DNA from: Antilocapra americana
Taxonomy: Eukaryota > Chordata > Mammalia > Artiodactyla > Antilocapridae
Assembly (NCBI GenBank): GCA_007570785.1
Contig: ML660777.1
Span: forward strand, 10,248,243-10,312,242
Direction of reading: 5' to 3'
DNA length: 64,000 bases
In this document: piece after piece, positions 11,219 through 22,289 of the stretch
How the letters are laid out: each line of letters starts with the position of its first letter
Numbering within the stretch: the first letter of the stretch is position 1
Program-made: the position numbers and the translations under genes
Notes under the pieces: generated by a model
The model's input: the letters and a program-made list of their open reading frames with translations, nothing else
What the model was told of the DNA's origin: nothing
The model's database searches: none

Positions 11219-11576
11219 CAGTTCAGTTCAGTCGCTCAGTCGTGTCCAACTCTGCGACCCATGGACCGCAGCACACCAGGCCTCCCTGTCCATCTCCAAC
11301 TCCTCGAGTTTACTCAAATTCATGTCCACTGAGTCAGTGATGCCATCCAACCATCTCGTTCTCTATCGTCCCCTTCTCCTCCCACCTTCAATCTTCCCCA
11401 GCATCAGGGTCTTTTCAAATGAGTCAGTTCTTCACATCAGGTGGCCAGTGTATTGGAGTTTCAGCTTTAGCATCAATCCTTCCAAAGAATACTCAGGACT
11501 GATTTCCTTTAGGATGGACTGGTTGAATCTCCTTGCAGTCCAAGGGACTCTCAAGAGTATTTTTCAACACCACAGA
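11219..11576 (-). mobile_element. BovB LINE 3' end
   Basis: About 360 bases of the BovB 3' end read on the minus strand, from the terminal 'cagttcagttcagtcgctcag' repeat (left) to the 'caacaccacag' segment of the ORF (right). 5'-truncated, with small deletions that break the ORF. It heads a cluster of four ruminant repeats that runs to 12.03 kb. Confidence 0.92.
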
Positions 11577-11588
11577 GATTTAGGGCCA

Positions 11589-11774
11589 GTGAAAGTTAAA
11601 GTTGCTCAGTCATGTCCAACTCTTTGCGACTCCATGGACTGTGAATTCTCTAGGCCAGAATACTGGAGTGGGTAGCCTTTCTCTTCTCCAGGGGAATCTT
11701 CCCACCCAGGGATTGAACCCAGGTCTCCTGAATTGCAGGCAGATTCTTTACCAGCTGAGCCACAAGGGAAGCCC
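11589..11774 (-). mobile_element. Bov-tA SINE
   Basis: Full-length copy in reverse orientation, from 'gttgctcagtcatgtccaactc' to 'ctgagccacaagggaagccc'. Directly abuts a second, truncated copy on its right. Confidence 0.93.
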
Positions 11775-11889
11775 AAGAATACTGGTATGTAGCCTATGCT
11801 TTCTCCAGTGGATCTTCCAACTCAGGAATCAAAGCGGGGTCTCCTGCATTACAGATGGATTCTTTACTAACTGAGCTATCAGGAAAGCC
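11775..11889 (-). mobile_element. Truncated Bov-tA SINE
   Basis: A tandem partial copy lacking the Bov-A end; it begins inside the 'aagaatactgg' segment and runs to the tRNA-like head ('aactgagctatcaggaaagcc'). The joint with its neighbour at 'aagaatactgg' suggests recombination or insertion between SINEs. Confidence 0.88.
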
Positions 11890-11906
11890 AGAGGTAAAAA
11901 CAATAA

Positions 11907-12030
11907 GGGTTTCCCTGGAGGGAACAGAAATCTGCCTCCAATGCAGGAGAACTGGGTTTGATCCCTTGGTTGGGAAGCTCTCATGAAGAAGAGAATGGCA
12001 ACTCACTCCAGTATTCTTGCCTGGAATACA
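11907..12030 (+). mobile_element. Truncated Bov-tA SINE, opposite orientation
   Basis: Forward copy with the tRNA-like head ('gggtttccctgg', 'gaactgggtttgatccct') that stops in 'attcttgcctggaa'. It lies 17 bases from the reverse copies at 11589-11889 and can pair with them as an inverted repeat. Confidence 0.88.
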
Positions 12031-12795
12031 CTAAATAGTAAATTCAACATTCAGAAATGTCACCAGTTAAGTTGAAACTGATTTAAGTGATGTTTGTCTT
12101 TTTCTATTCAAATGTGCTACAGATACATGGATCTCAAAGGAAACTATGTCATATTAAAAAAAGAAAGAAAGAAAGAAAGGCTTCATTGAAGTTACTCAGC
12201 TCAGAATGCTACTTCTCCACCTCCTGACTGAGCCGATTAACAATAAGCTCCCAGCTCTAACTGGCTAATTCTTAGCCTAATTGCCCTGATGGGGCTCTCT
12301 GAGCATCCCTGGAGGACCCGTAGTTGGGCACTGTCCTTGGCCCACGGCAAAGCTGAGTCATTACAGGAAAGCCATCAGGAAGCAGACAGCCTGCCCCCAG
12401 CCCTTCACCAGAGTTTTCTCAATTCAGCTTGTTTAGTATTTAGGGATTTATGTATAAAACATGCCTGGTTGGTCATTTTTTTTACATCACAGTTTTTTGT
12501 TCTAAGAGGCTAAAAGGGTTTTCAGAATTTATAGCTGTGTAATCTCATGGCTGCTTTTGGAAATGAATGGAAAATGCAAGGATGTTATGCACAGGCAGCC
12601 TGTTTTGTGTAGTTTTTCTTTTCGTAGGTCGTCTGTGGGGAAAGTGCTCTTTGGGGCCCTATGTTTTGGTAACAGAACAGCCCAATCTTTTTCTCAATCT
12701 GAGGGCAGGTGAGTAATCACAGCATGTGTTAGGACTGGCAGGCAAAGTGGTAGAAATTTCCACATGTTACAACACAGAACTTTCCAATTAGGAGT
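12031..12795. other. Intergenic, no gene seen
   Basis: No ORF with coding character. An impure GAAA microsatellite lies at 12153-12180; the rest is unassigned. Confidence 0.6.
12153..12180. repeat. GAAA microsatellite
   Basis: A-run followed by about five copies of GAAA. Confidence 0.8.
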
Positions 12796-12904
12796 TAGGG
12801 ATTAACATACACACACTACTATATATAAAATAATAACTACGTAAAACACAGGGAACTCTACTTAATACTCTGTAATAACCCACATGGAAAAAGAATCTGA
12901 AAAA

Positions 12905-12944
<40 letters not shown>

Positions 12945-13027
12945 CTGAACCACTGTGCTGTACACCTAAAACTATCGCAACATTGTAAATCAGCTACACT
13001 CCAATATAAAATAAAAATTTAAAAAAA
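12796..13027 (+). mobile_element. Artiodactyl-type L1 3' UTR fragment
   Basis: The text 'cacagggaactctacttaatactctgtaataaccc', an (AT) tract, 'aactgaaccactgtgctgtacacc' and a final 'ccaatataaaataaaaatt' match the 3' UTR end common to many artiodactyl L1 copies. Only the last 230 bases are present. Confidence 0.7.
12907..12942. repeat. (AT)18 microsatellite
   Basis: An uninterrupted AT dinucleotide run of 36 bases inside the L1 3' UTR fragment; likely length-polymorphic. Confidence 0.95.
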
Positions 13028-13394
13028 CCACAGATCTTTCTGCTGAGACAATATTTTCACTGAACAAAAGTTTGGTAACATGGATCAAATGAGAATCATT
13101 AGAGACGCTTCATAAGTCTCACATTGTTGACAAAGCTGACATGTTAAACATAGGCTTCTCCTTTGTAGGAATTCATTGATAGGAATGCTTTTTTTGAGTT
13201 CTATACATTCCTTTAAAACATTTATAGAAGAAAAGTCATCATTTAGAATTCTGATTTAGTATTTTCAGCACAAGAGGTCAGATTTTCACTAGAGAAATGC
13301 ATACAGAAAGTTAAAAAAAAAAAAAAGTCATGTTCGAGATGCTAATAAATCTTACTGAAAAAGATTTTCCAGGCAGGTAATTATAATAATATCT

Positions 13395-13590
13395 ATGTTT
13401 TATCACTTTCTTACCATGAGCTAGGCTTTTACTCGACCTTAACAACAATCCCTTTAGGTAGACACACTGTTACACAGTAGAGTCTGAGATCCAAAGGCTT
13501 ATGAGAGGTGACAGACTCCAGAGTAAATAATGAAACCATCCTTCAAACCAGGTCAGTTTGATTCCAAAGTCCATTCTTTCAGCTACACAT
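13395..13590 (-). mobile_element. MIR
   Basis: The order 'cttaacaacaatccctttaggtag', 'gagatccaaaggcttatgagaggtgac', 'aaaccaggtcagtttgattccaaagtcc' follows the reverse complement of MIR. Confidence 0.65.
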
Positions 13591-14024
13591 GGTGGAAACA
13601 CTGAGGAAATACAGTGGTAAATAGAATATAAGAATTTTTTTTTAAAATTATTATATTGTTTTCTTTTTTCTTAATTACAATACAAATTTCAGAGCTACTA
13701 AGATGTTCAAGTGAACTATAAGTCATCAGGAGTTTTGACAGCAGAACACTTTTTTTTTTGTTCATGGTACACTGCCTTAATTTGGATTCCTGAGACAAGA
13801 ACTTGAGGGTAGGTAGTTTATTTGGGAAGTGATCCCAGAAAGCACAAATGAAGGAATAAGTAGAATAGAAGAGCTTAGGATAAATGACAGTCAAGGGTAT
13901 GCTTATAGTCAGGGCACTGACTTGGGCTCAAGACTGCTGAGGAGCAGCCCCATGCAGGACAGGGAGGCTGGGCTCTTTATCCAGTGGCTGCTGTCCTGTA
14001 CTGTTGATCTTTGCGCCGGGGTTT
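13591..14024. other. Intergenic, no gene seen
   Basis: A/T-rich sequence with short T and A runs; no gene or clear repeat. Ends at the target site of the young L1. Confidence 0.55.
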
Positions 14025-14040
14025 AAATCCTAGCATGTCT

Positions 14041-14956
14041 AATTTCTCCAAAGAAGACATAAAAATGGCTAACAAACACATGAAAAGATGCTCAACATCA
14101 CTCATTATCAGAGAAATGCAAATCAAAACCACAATGAGGTACCACTTTACACCAGTCAGAATGGCTGCCATCCAAAAGTCTACAAGCAATAAATGCTGGA
14201 GAGGATGTGGAGAAAAGGGAACCCCCTTACACTGTTGGTGGGAATGCAAACTAGTACAGCCACTATGGAAAACAGTGTGGAGGTTCCTTAAAAAGCTGCA
14301 AATAGACCTGCCATATGACCCAGCAATCCCACTGCTGGGCATATACACCGAGGAAACCAGAATTGAAAGAGCCACGTGCACCCCAATGTTCATCGCTGCA
14401 TTGTTTACAATAGCCAGGACATGGAAGCAACCTAGATGCCCATCAACTGACGAATGGATAAGAAAGCTGTGGTACATATACACAATGGAATATTACTCAG
14501 CATTAAAAAAAATTCATTTGAAGCAATTCTACTCAGATGGACGAAACTGGAGCCCATTATCCAGAGTGAAGTAAGCCAGAAGCAAAAACAACAATACAGT
14601 ATATTAACACATATATATGGAATTTAGAAAGACAGTAACGAGAACCCAACATGGGAGACAACAAAAGGAACGCAGATGTATAGAATAGACTCGTGGACTT
14701 TGTGGATGAGGGTAAGGGTGGGATGATATGGGAGAAGGGCATTGAAGCATGTTAATTGTCATGTGTCTAATCAATCGCCAGCCCAGGATTGATGCTCGGG
14801 GCTGGTGCAGCGAGATTTCCCGGGGGGGAGGGAGGAGGGAGGGGGGTTCCGGAGGGGAAGCATATGTAAACCCATGGTGATATCATGACAATGTATGGCA
14901 AAAACAATAAAAAAAAAATAAATTAATTAAAAAAATGCTAAAAAAAAAAAATAAAT
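14041..14956 (+). mobile_element. Young 5'-truncated L1 with 16-bp TSD
   Basis: A recent LINE-1 insertion. AAATCCTAGCATGTCT occurs at 14025-14040 and again at 14957-14972, so the ends are exact. The left part (14041-14574) is open for 177 codons and ends in TAA; it is the C-terminus of ORF2, the L1 endonuclease/reverse transcriptase, with the Cys-rich motif C-x3-C-x7-H-x4-C near 14204-14255 (CWRGC...HCWWEC) and the LLGIYTEE and [18 protein letters not shown] segments. The 3' UTR has a G-rich tract (14820-14860), an AATAAA at 14906 and a compound A-rich tail to 14956. The lack of stops in ORF2 and the perfect TSD show low age. It lacks the reverse transcriptase and endonuclease domains and cannot move by itself. 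Confidence 0.95.
14820..14860 (+). repeat. G-rich tract, G-quadruplex candidate
   Basis: Several runs of three to seven G separated by single A or GA (GGGGGGGAGGGAGGAGGG onward) lie in the L1 3' UTR. L1 3' UTRs are known for such motifs. Confidence 0.8.
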
Positions 14957-14972
14957 AAATCCTAGCATGTCT

Positions 14973-15616
14973 AAGCCGTCCTGTGTGTAGGCTGAGCAGC
15001 TTCTCATGTCACCAGGCAAAGCTCTCAGGCCAAGGATTAGAGAGATAGACACTTGGGCTGGGAGGCCGTCAGAGGGCAAGGCAGCTGTCCTGTAGCTGCA
15101 GGGCCAGACGTGCGCCAAGGGGACATGGGGGACATTGCCTGCTACAGCCTCCATGGCCCCCCTGCCCCACGCTGAGCAGGCTTTGCTACTGACGCCTCAA
15201 AGTAGCTGAAGGCCATAGTCTCTAAGCCATCTCATAAATGGGAAGATGAGAGAAATGCATTGTAGTCCCCACAGTGGCAGCCTGAAGCTTTAATTGGTAT
15301 TTTGTAACAGCAACTATTCGCCTTTGTGATGATCAAGGTCAGTTAACACTAACATAAAACTGATTATTGGCTTGTTGGTCCATCTGCATGAAGAACTTAA
15401 AATGACCCTTGGCAGTAGCTTTAGCTTCAGTGGAACCCTTATTATGTCCCCTGGTCGAAGCATTCCCCCTCAAAGACTTAGACCTTGAATTCTGCAGAGC
15501 CTAAAATTTCTGTTACAGGGGGCATAAACTCCCCCAAATAAGACACTGGGAGTGGAGCCACAGGGCATGAGCCCACCTCTGAAAGGTCTGCGAGCTGGTA
15601 CCTTAGCTGAGACTAT
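14973..15616. other. Intergenic, no gene seen
   Basis: Moderately GC-rich for this region around 15010-15190, without a recognisable repeat, exon or RNA gene. Confidence 0.55.
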
Positions 15617-15837
15617 AAAAGTGAAAAGTGAAAGTGTTAATTGCTCAGTCAGGTCCAATTTTTTGTGATCTCATGGACTGTAGCCCGCCAGGCTCTTCTG
15701 TCCATGGAATTCTCCAGGCAAGAATACTGGAGTGGGTAGCCATTTCCTTCTCTAGGGCATCTTCCTGACCCAGGGATCAAACCGGGATCTCCTGCCTTAT
15801 AGGCAGAGTCTTTACCTTCTGAGCCACCAGGAAAGCC
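15617..15837 (-). mobile_element. Bov-tA SINE
   Basis: Reverse copy with the extended 'gtgaaaagtgaaagtgttaattgctcag' tail typical of Bov-A2/Bov-tA and the head complement 'ctgagccaccaggaaagcc' at the right. Confidence 0.92.
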
Positions 15838-18107
15838 AGAAGACTTGTAAAGAGAATATAAAAGGCTGTTTCAATATCTCCTTAGTCTGGCAGCTTCTGG
15901 GAGATCCAGCAAATGGAAAGATCAGTGGATCTATGGTCATGTGTCCACTGTCACACCTTGGCTCCCTTAGTTTAAGGAAATGTTATACAGGATTTCACCT
16001 CTTACAACTCCATAAATCCTCGGATACTGGGCTTGCAGGTTTTGAGGAAGGTGGGTCATCCCCCTACCCATCTCTCCATCCAACATCCCTGAGGTCCATT
16101 TTCATGTGTGACCTCTCAGTGCTGACTGGATATATCAGCCAGGTCCTGCATGTCTTTTGGTGATAAGCTATTTCTTCCTGTAATTTTACTTTCCTTTTCA
16201 GGATAATCTAGGAACTCAACCTAGTCACAGGTGTAGGAGCAATGAGGGAAGGAACAAGGAGGAGGACTCTAACCTCTTGTGAGACATCTGCCTCAGGTGA
16301 GGTCTTTGTTTGGTTCGAGGCAGTGGGAGGTGACTGGCCTCCACCACAGCAGAGGGCACCATTCGGTGAGTCTGGAGCTCTCTACCCAGTCTGAGTCCCA
16401 GGTCTTGGAGTCCAGCTCTTTTCCTATCAGAGCCTGATTTTTAACAGGAGAGACTTTCTAGGACTGTGCATGCAACCCCCATTGTAGGTCTGTCATGCTT
16501 GTATCAAACCTAGACCTGATTTTCAACAGCTTGACAGACAGACCCAGGAGATAAAGATCTCTTTAGATACTTCCACGAAGGACCTCTGGCTTTCGCAAGG
16601 GCCATCAAGTTGATGGCTGGTTGACAAAAGCCCTTTATTCGCTTTCTTCAGTCAACAATCCCATGATCCTCACCATTATGACTGCCCCACAGACTATCTT
16701 TCAAGTGCTACAGAGATCTTATAAGTCAGTGCTTCCTCTTCCCCCCCCTCCCCACACACACAGGTAAGCATTTCAGTAATTGTGATGCTCAGGCTGACGG
16801 GAGTCTTCACGGCTGCATGTACCACCAACAATGCCATTGTTGTTGCCTTTTGACTGGAGGGAGCCAATTGTAGAGTCCATCCTGAGACCACTTCCCCAAC
16901 CACTTACCGAAGTTTGGTTTTCCCTCGAAGGTGAACCATATGTTGGATCTTAGTTATGTCTTTTAATTTTCTGTTCTTTTCTCTCAATGTTTGAATATCT
17001 TTTCTTTCTGTCCTTTTCTATTTTCCATCTCTTTGTCTTTTTATGCTTCCTTTGCAGTGATTTTTCCCAATATTCGTCTTTCAGTCTTTTTTGTTGAATC
17101 TAAAAACTTTTCTTCTATATTTAATTTCCAAGAGCTTTTTCTTATCCCCCAATCATTCCTCTTTTTTTTTTTTAAATGAGTATCATCCTGTCTTATTCTG
17201 TGGAAGCAAAATCTCCTTTCATTTTTCCATAAGATATTAATAATAAGTTTTTGAAGTTTACTTCTGGTCCTATTCATATCTCTTTCTTCCTTGAAATCCA
17301 TTTTTTGGTAGCTTATGTGTGTGTTTTGGTTCCTATTTTTCAATTTTGAGGCTTTTCTTGGATGTTTGATGGCCCTTGGTTGATCATTTATATTTTAGAG
17401 TGAGACACAAAAATTCTACTTTTCAAGCTCCATGTATGTTGACTGGGTTCAACTAGTGGTCCTCACCATAAGTTAAGAGGTGAATCTGATTTTTGCCTTG
17501 GGGGGCCCCAAATTACTGACAGACATGAGTCTTTTCTTATCTCTTGGGCTGATCCCTTTTCCTGGAGCAGAATTTTCCTATCTCTTGCCTAAAATGCAGA
17601 ACCTGGTTCCTATTATTCTAGGAGCCACTGGGGGACTGGGCTGGGACTTTATTGAATATATGGCCTTTAACATAGTCTACATGTTTTCAACATGTGCCTT
17701 ACTTTACCTTAGCCATGATTTGTCCTCAATACTCTGGTCACGTTTCTAGTTTTCTGCCAAAGTTGAGGAGAAGTCACTTAACTCTAGTAGAGAAGCAAAA
17801 CTGGGCTTCTATATGCTTCTTGTAAAGATTCAGAAGTTATCCTCCTGTGTTCAACTCCACCTTGAGTCTTGCCTTCAGAGATTGTTTGTTTTTAAATCCT
17901 GAATCTTGCTGAAGCAGGAATCAGCTTGCTTTTTGTTGGCTTACTTCTCCCCCTTTCCTGCAGGCATCTTAAGATTTAAAAGCCCTTAAAATTTTCCACA
18001 TGTTCTGACATGGGAAGATATCAATATATTCTGAAATTTAAAAAGACAAGTTTAAATTTCTGTGACCTTATTTCCCTATATTTATGTATATATACATGTA
18101 TAGTAAC

Positions 18108-18141
<34 letters not shown>

Positions 18142-18368
18142 GTAAAACATGTTGTATAACATGTATGTGTGTGCATTTATATAGACAAAGGAAGAACCAT
18201 GGAATAATACATACCAATCTTAACAGTAGTTACTTCTGGGAATGGGACTGAGTGGGGTATGGCTTTTATTCTTTTTACTCTTTAATTTTTTTAAATAGGC
18301 ATATTTATACTTTATAATAATTACTATTGATAGAGGAGTATGTTTAATAAGTATTGCCAGGAGTTTTA
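15838..18368. other. Intergenic, no gene seen
   Basis: About 2.5 kb. 16700-17450 is strongly pyrimidine-biased on the + strand and may be a decayed LTR or LINE, but I cannot name it. Short C and CA runs lie at 16740-16763 and an ACAT microsatellite at 18107-18134. No gene. Confidence 0.5.
18107..18134. repeat. ACAT tetranucleotide microsatellite
   Basis: About seven copies of ACAT followed by a short TA run. Confidence 0.9.
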
Positions 18369-18582
18369 TCTTCTCTGATAGCTCAAGTGGTAAAGAATCT
18401 GCCTGCAATGCAGGAGGCATAGGAGACAAATTTGATCCCTGGGTTGGGAAGATCCATTAGAGGAGGGCAACCCACTCCAGTATTCTTGCCAGGAAAATCC
18501 CATGGACAGGGGAGCCTGGTAGGTTACCGTCCATGAGGTTGCAAAGAGTCAGATACAACTAAAGTGACTGAGCACACACACA
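18369..18582 (+). mobile_element. Bov-tA SINE
   Basis: Forward copy with head 'ctctgatagctcaagtggtaaagaatctgcc', a 10-base insertion in the box B area, and the Bov-A body ending 'gactgagcacacaca'. Confidence 0.92.
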
Positions 18583-18639
18583 ATAGCAGGCTATAAAATA
18601 GAATGTATGTTAAATATTTTATTATACACACACACAACT

Positions 18640-18686
18640 AGAGAGAGTGAGAGAAAGAGGAAACAGAGAGAGAGAGAGGAAGAAGT
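18640..18686. repeat. GA-rich microsatellite
   Basis: Purine-rich run with two blocks of GA repeats separated by GAAAGAGGAAAC. Confidence 0.75.
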
Positions 18687-18798
18687 TTAAAGAACAAATC
18701 TGAAAATGTATAAAGAATGGATACCTATGGATGACAAGGTTAAAAATGGTTTTTAATGACTTTCCATGACTTACAAATTTTCTACATTTGCTCATTTT

Positions 18799-18950
18799 GC
18801 TATTCATTCTCTCAGCACAGATTTATTGCATACTTCCTTTGCAACACCTCTGGAGATACAGAGGTGAACAAGACAGACAAGGTTCTTACTTTCATGAAAC
18901 TGACATTCTAATGGGTGGAGACAGTAAAATGATTTTAGACAGCATGCTTC
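18799..18950 (-). mobile_element. L2 LINE 3' end
   Basis: The phrase 'gatttattgcatacttcc', 'ctggagatacagaggtgaacaagacagacaaggttctta' and 'gacattctaatgggtggagacag' is the reverse complement of the LINE-2 3' end. Confidence 0.7.
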
Positions 18951-19289
18951 CTAGTCATTCATGAATCAAGTGGTAGTCATTGTTTGATCCTTTTTATGTA
19001 CTTGGCTATAAAATGGTAATGCATTAGAGGTGTCCAAGATGGTGAAGAAGGAAGACCTTGAACTCACTTCTTCCCATGGATACACCAAAATTACAAGTAC
19101 TTATAGATCAAGTAAGTATCTCTCTATCTATGAGAATGACCTGAAGACCAGCAGAAAAGATTTTTCACAACTAAAGACATAAAGAAGAAACCACAATGAG
19201 ATGGATAGGAGGGACAGAGATGTGCTTTAGTCAGAATCCACACCACTGATTCAGCGATCCACAAATGGAAAGAATGTCACAACTGACCT

Positions 19290-19955
19290 ATTCCTTTTTT
19301 GTGCAATACCATACTGTTTTAGTTACTGTTGCTTTGTAAAAGTGTAGTTTAAAATCAGGGAGTGTGAAATATTTAGGTTTGGTCTTCTTTCTCAAGATTG
19401 CTTTAGCTAATTGAGGTCTTTTGTTCTTCCATACTATTTTTAGAATTACCTGTCTTAGTTCTGTGAAACACTTTTACCTTTTTGTTTAGATTTATTTATT
19501 CCTAGCTATTTTATTCTTTTTGATGCCTTTATAAATGGGATTATTAATTTCTCTTTCTGATAGTTTATTATTAGTATATAGAAGTGCAAGATTTCTGTAT
19601 ACTAATTTTGTATCCTGTGATTTTACTGAATTCATTTGTTAATTCTAATAGTTAACTTGTTCATTCTAACAGTTCTTTTTGGTAGCATCTGTAGGATTTT
19701 CTATATATAGTGTTATGCTATCTGCCAACAGTGACAATTTGGGTTCCTTTAATTTCTTTTACTTGTCTGATTTCTATGGCTAGGACTTTTAATACTGTAT
19801 TGAATATAAGTGGGAGGAGTGGACATCCTTGTCTTGTTTGTGATCTTAGAGGAAATGATTTCAGCTTTTTACCATTCAATATGATGGTGGCTGTAGGCTT
19901 GTCAAACATGGACTTTATTATACATATTTTGGTAGTGTCTGTAGGATTTTCTACA
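19290..19955 (-). mobile_element. L1 ORF2 fragment, inverted 5' part
   Basis: Read on the minus strand this is LINE-1 ORF2: 19718-19909 translates to part of the reverse transcriptase ([20 protein letters not shown] and RQGCP motifs) and the rest continues downstream of it with frame breaks. It is joined head to head to an L1 in + orientation at 19956, the arrangement expected from twin priming or from later recombination. Confidence 0.8.
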
Positions 19956-21740
19956 TATCACCTGATAATAAAACCAGACACAGACACTACAAAAAAAGGG
20001 AAATAACACACCAATATCACTGATTAATATAGGTGTAAAAATTCTCAATAAATATTAGCAAGCCAAATTCAACAATACATTCTTTTTAATGTATGTATGA
20101 TCTTTTTATCATACATCATGATCAAATGGGATTTATTCTAGGGATGGAACGATGTTTCACTATCTGCAAATCAGTGTGTACATCACATTAACAAACTGAA
20201 GAATAAAAATCATATGATCATTTCAACATATGTGAAAATGCTTTCAGCAAAGTTTAACATTCATTTATGGTAAAACTCTCAACAAAGTTGGCACAGAGGG
20301 AACATACAACACAAAAAATCAATGAAACAGACTACAGAGTCCAGAAATGAACCCAAGCACATAAAGCAATTAATCTATGACAAAGGAGGCAAAAATACAT
20401 AATGAGGAAAACACAGCCTCTCTTCAATAAGTGGTGATGGGAAAGATGGAAAGCTACATGCAAAGGGATCAAACTGGACTAATATCTCACAGTGCATACA
20501 AAAATAAACTTAAAATGGGCTAAATACTTGAACATAACACCTGAAACCATTAAAACTCCTAGATGAAAACACTGATAGTACACTCTGACACTGGTCCTCG
20601 GGTGAGGGAAACAAAAGCAAAAATAGGCAAATGGGACTACATCAAACTAAAATGCTTTTGCATAGTGAAAAAACTGTCAACCAAAGGAAGAGGTGGCCTA
20701 CTGAATGGGAGAAAGTATTTGAAAATGATATGTTTATTTAGAGATTAATATCCAAAATATATAAACAGCTCATATAACTCAATGTTAAAAAACAAAAAAT
20801 GAAACAAGCCAGTGAGTAAAAGTCCCGAACAGAACTATTGCCAAAGACAATATAATAGATGGCCAAGAGGTACATGAAAAGCTGTTCAACATAATTAATC
20901 ATCAAGGCAAAGCAAATTAAAACTACAATGAGATACCACCTCACATCTACCAGAATGGTTCTCGTTGAAAGGATAACAAATAACAAATGTTAATGAGGAT
21001 GTGGGGGAACGGGAACTCTAGGGCACTGTTGGTGGGACTGTAAATTGGTAGAGCCAGTATGGAAAACTGTAAGGAGGTTCCACAAAAAATTAAAAATAGA
21101 ACTATCATATGATCCAGCAATTTCAGTTCTGTGTATTTACCTGAAGGAAACAAAACACTAATTCAAAGACATATGCACACCAGTGTTCACCGCAGCATTA
21201 TTTACAATAGTTATGATATGGAAGCAATCTAAGTGTCCATCAATAGACAAATGGATAAAGAAGGTGTAGTATATATACACAACGGAATACTATTCAACCA
21301 TAAAAAGACATCTTACCAATTGTAACAACATGGATGGATCTAGAGAGTATAATGCTAAGTGAAATCAGTCAGAGAAAGAAAGATAAACATCGTATGCTCT
21401 CACTATATGTGGCATCTAAAAAAAAAAAACAAAATAAACAAAACCAGACTAATAGGTACAGTGCATAAACAGGTGTTTGTAGGGAGGGGAAGGGTTGAAA
21501 TAGGTGAAGGGGATTAATGTTTACAAACTTCCATTTGCAAAATAAATAAGCTACAGGCATGTAATATACATACAGCACAGGGAATATGGTCACTAATATA
21601 GTAATAACTTTGAATGCAGACCGATGATTATCGTGGTCATCACGGTGGTCATTTCAAAATGAAAGCAAATGTCAAATCACTGTTTAGTACATCTGAAACT
21701 ATCCTAATATTTTATGTCAACTGTAATTTTAAAAAGACAT
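19956..21740 (+). mobile_element. Old L1, 3' part, internally deleted
   Basis: Begins in ORF2 just before the reverse transcriptase core (KPDTDTTKK at about 19968, HDQMGFI at about 20118), then jumps to the C-terminal region (WDYIKLKCFC at about 20629) and ends with the 3' tail near 21740. Stops and frameshifts are frequent. The missing centre matches the kind of segment present in the adjacent inverted piece. Confidence 0.8.
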
Positions 21741-22089
21741 AAATAATATGTTTATGCTTTGCACAGTAGTCAGGAAATTTAATCAGATTAAATTCATGTA
21801 ATTATTCATCCTTAGTAAGGATGGAGAAAATATGCCTAGGCTTCCAAGAAATACCTTCTCTGAGAGACTACATTCTAGCATTGTGGGGCCCAACCGGTAT
21901 GCTGAGGCACACTGATATACCACAATTCTGTCACTGGCTTGCAATGTAATTTTGATCAATTTGTAAGTTGTTATTTTTTACTATAATTAATGACATTGGG
22001 CATACTGAAGAGGTAAAGGATTGACAGCAAACTTTACATCAGAGAGAGATCTTATTTCCTAAAACATGCATGTGCTTTAAAACAATATT

Positions 22090-22263
22090 TATTTGCCTGA
22101 GCCGGGTCTTAGTTGCAGCACATGGGACTTTTTTTTTTTAGTTGCAGTATGCAGGATCTTTTAGCTGTGGCATGTGGTATCTAGTTCCCCAACCAGGGAT
22201 CTAACAAAGGGCCCCTGCATTGGGAGTGTGGAGTCTTAGCCACTGGACCGTCAGGGAATTTCT
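22090..22263 (-). mobile_element. CHR-type SINE
   Basis: Reverse orientation: 'gggcccctgcattgggagtgtggagtcttagccactggacc' at the right and 'gccgggtcttagttgcagcacatggga' at the left. Diverged and with a T-run inserted at about 22130. Confidence 0.75.
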
Positions 22264-22289
22264 TATGCTTTAATCATTTTTAAGGGAAC

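Noticed and set aside
11187..11675. 162-codon plus-strand ORF
   Set aside because: Antisense translation of BovB and Bov-tA ([20 protein letters not shown] phrases); not a gene.
14011..14574. 187-codon ORF as a host gene
   Set aside because: It is the end of L1 ORF2 plus ten codons of target-site sequence, flanked by a target-site duplication.
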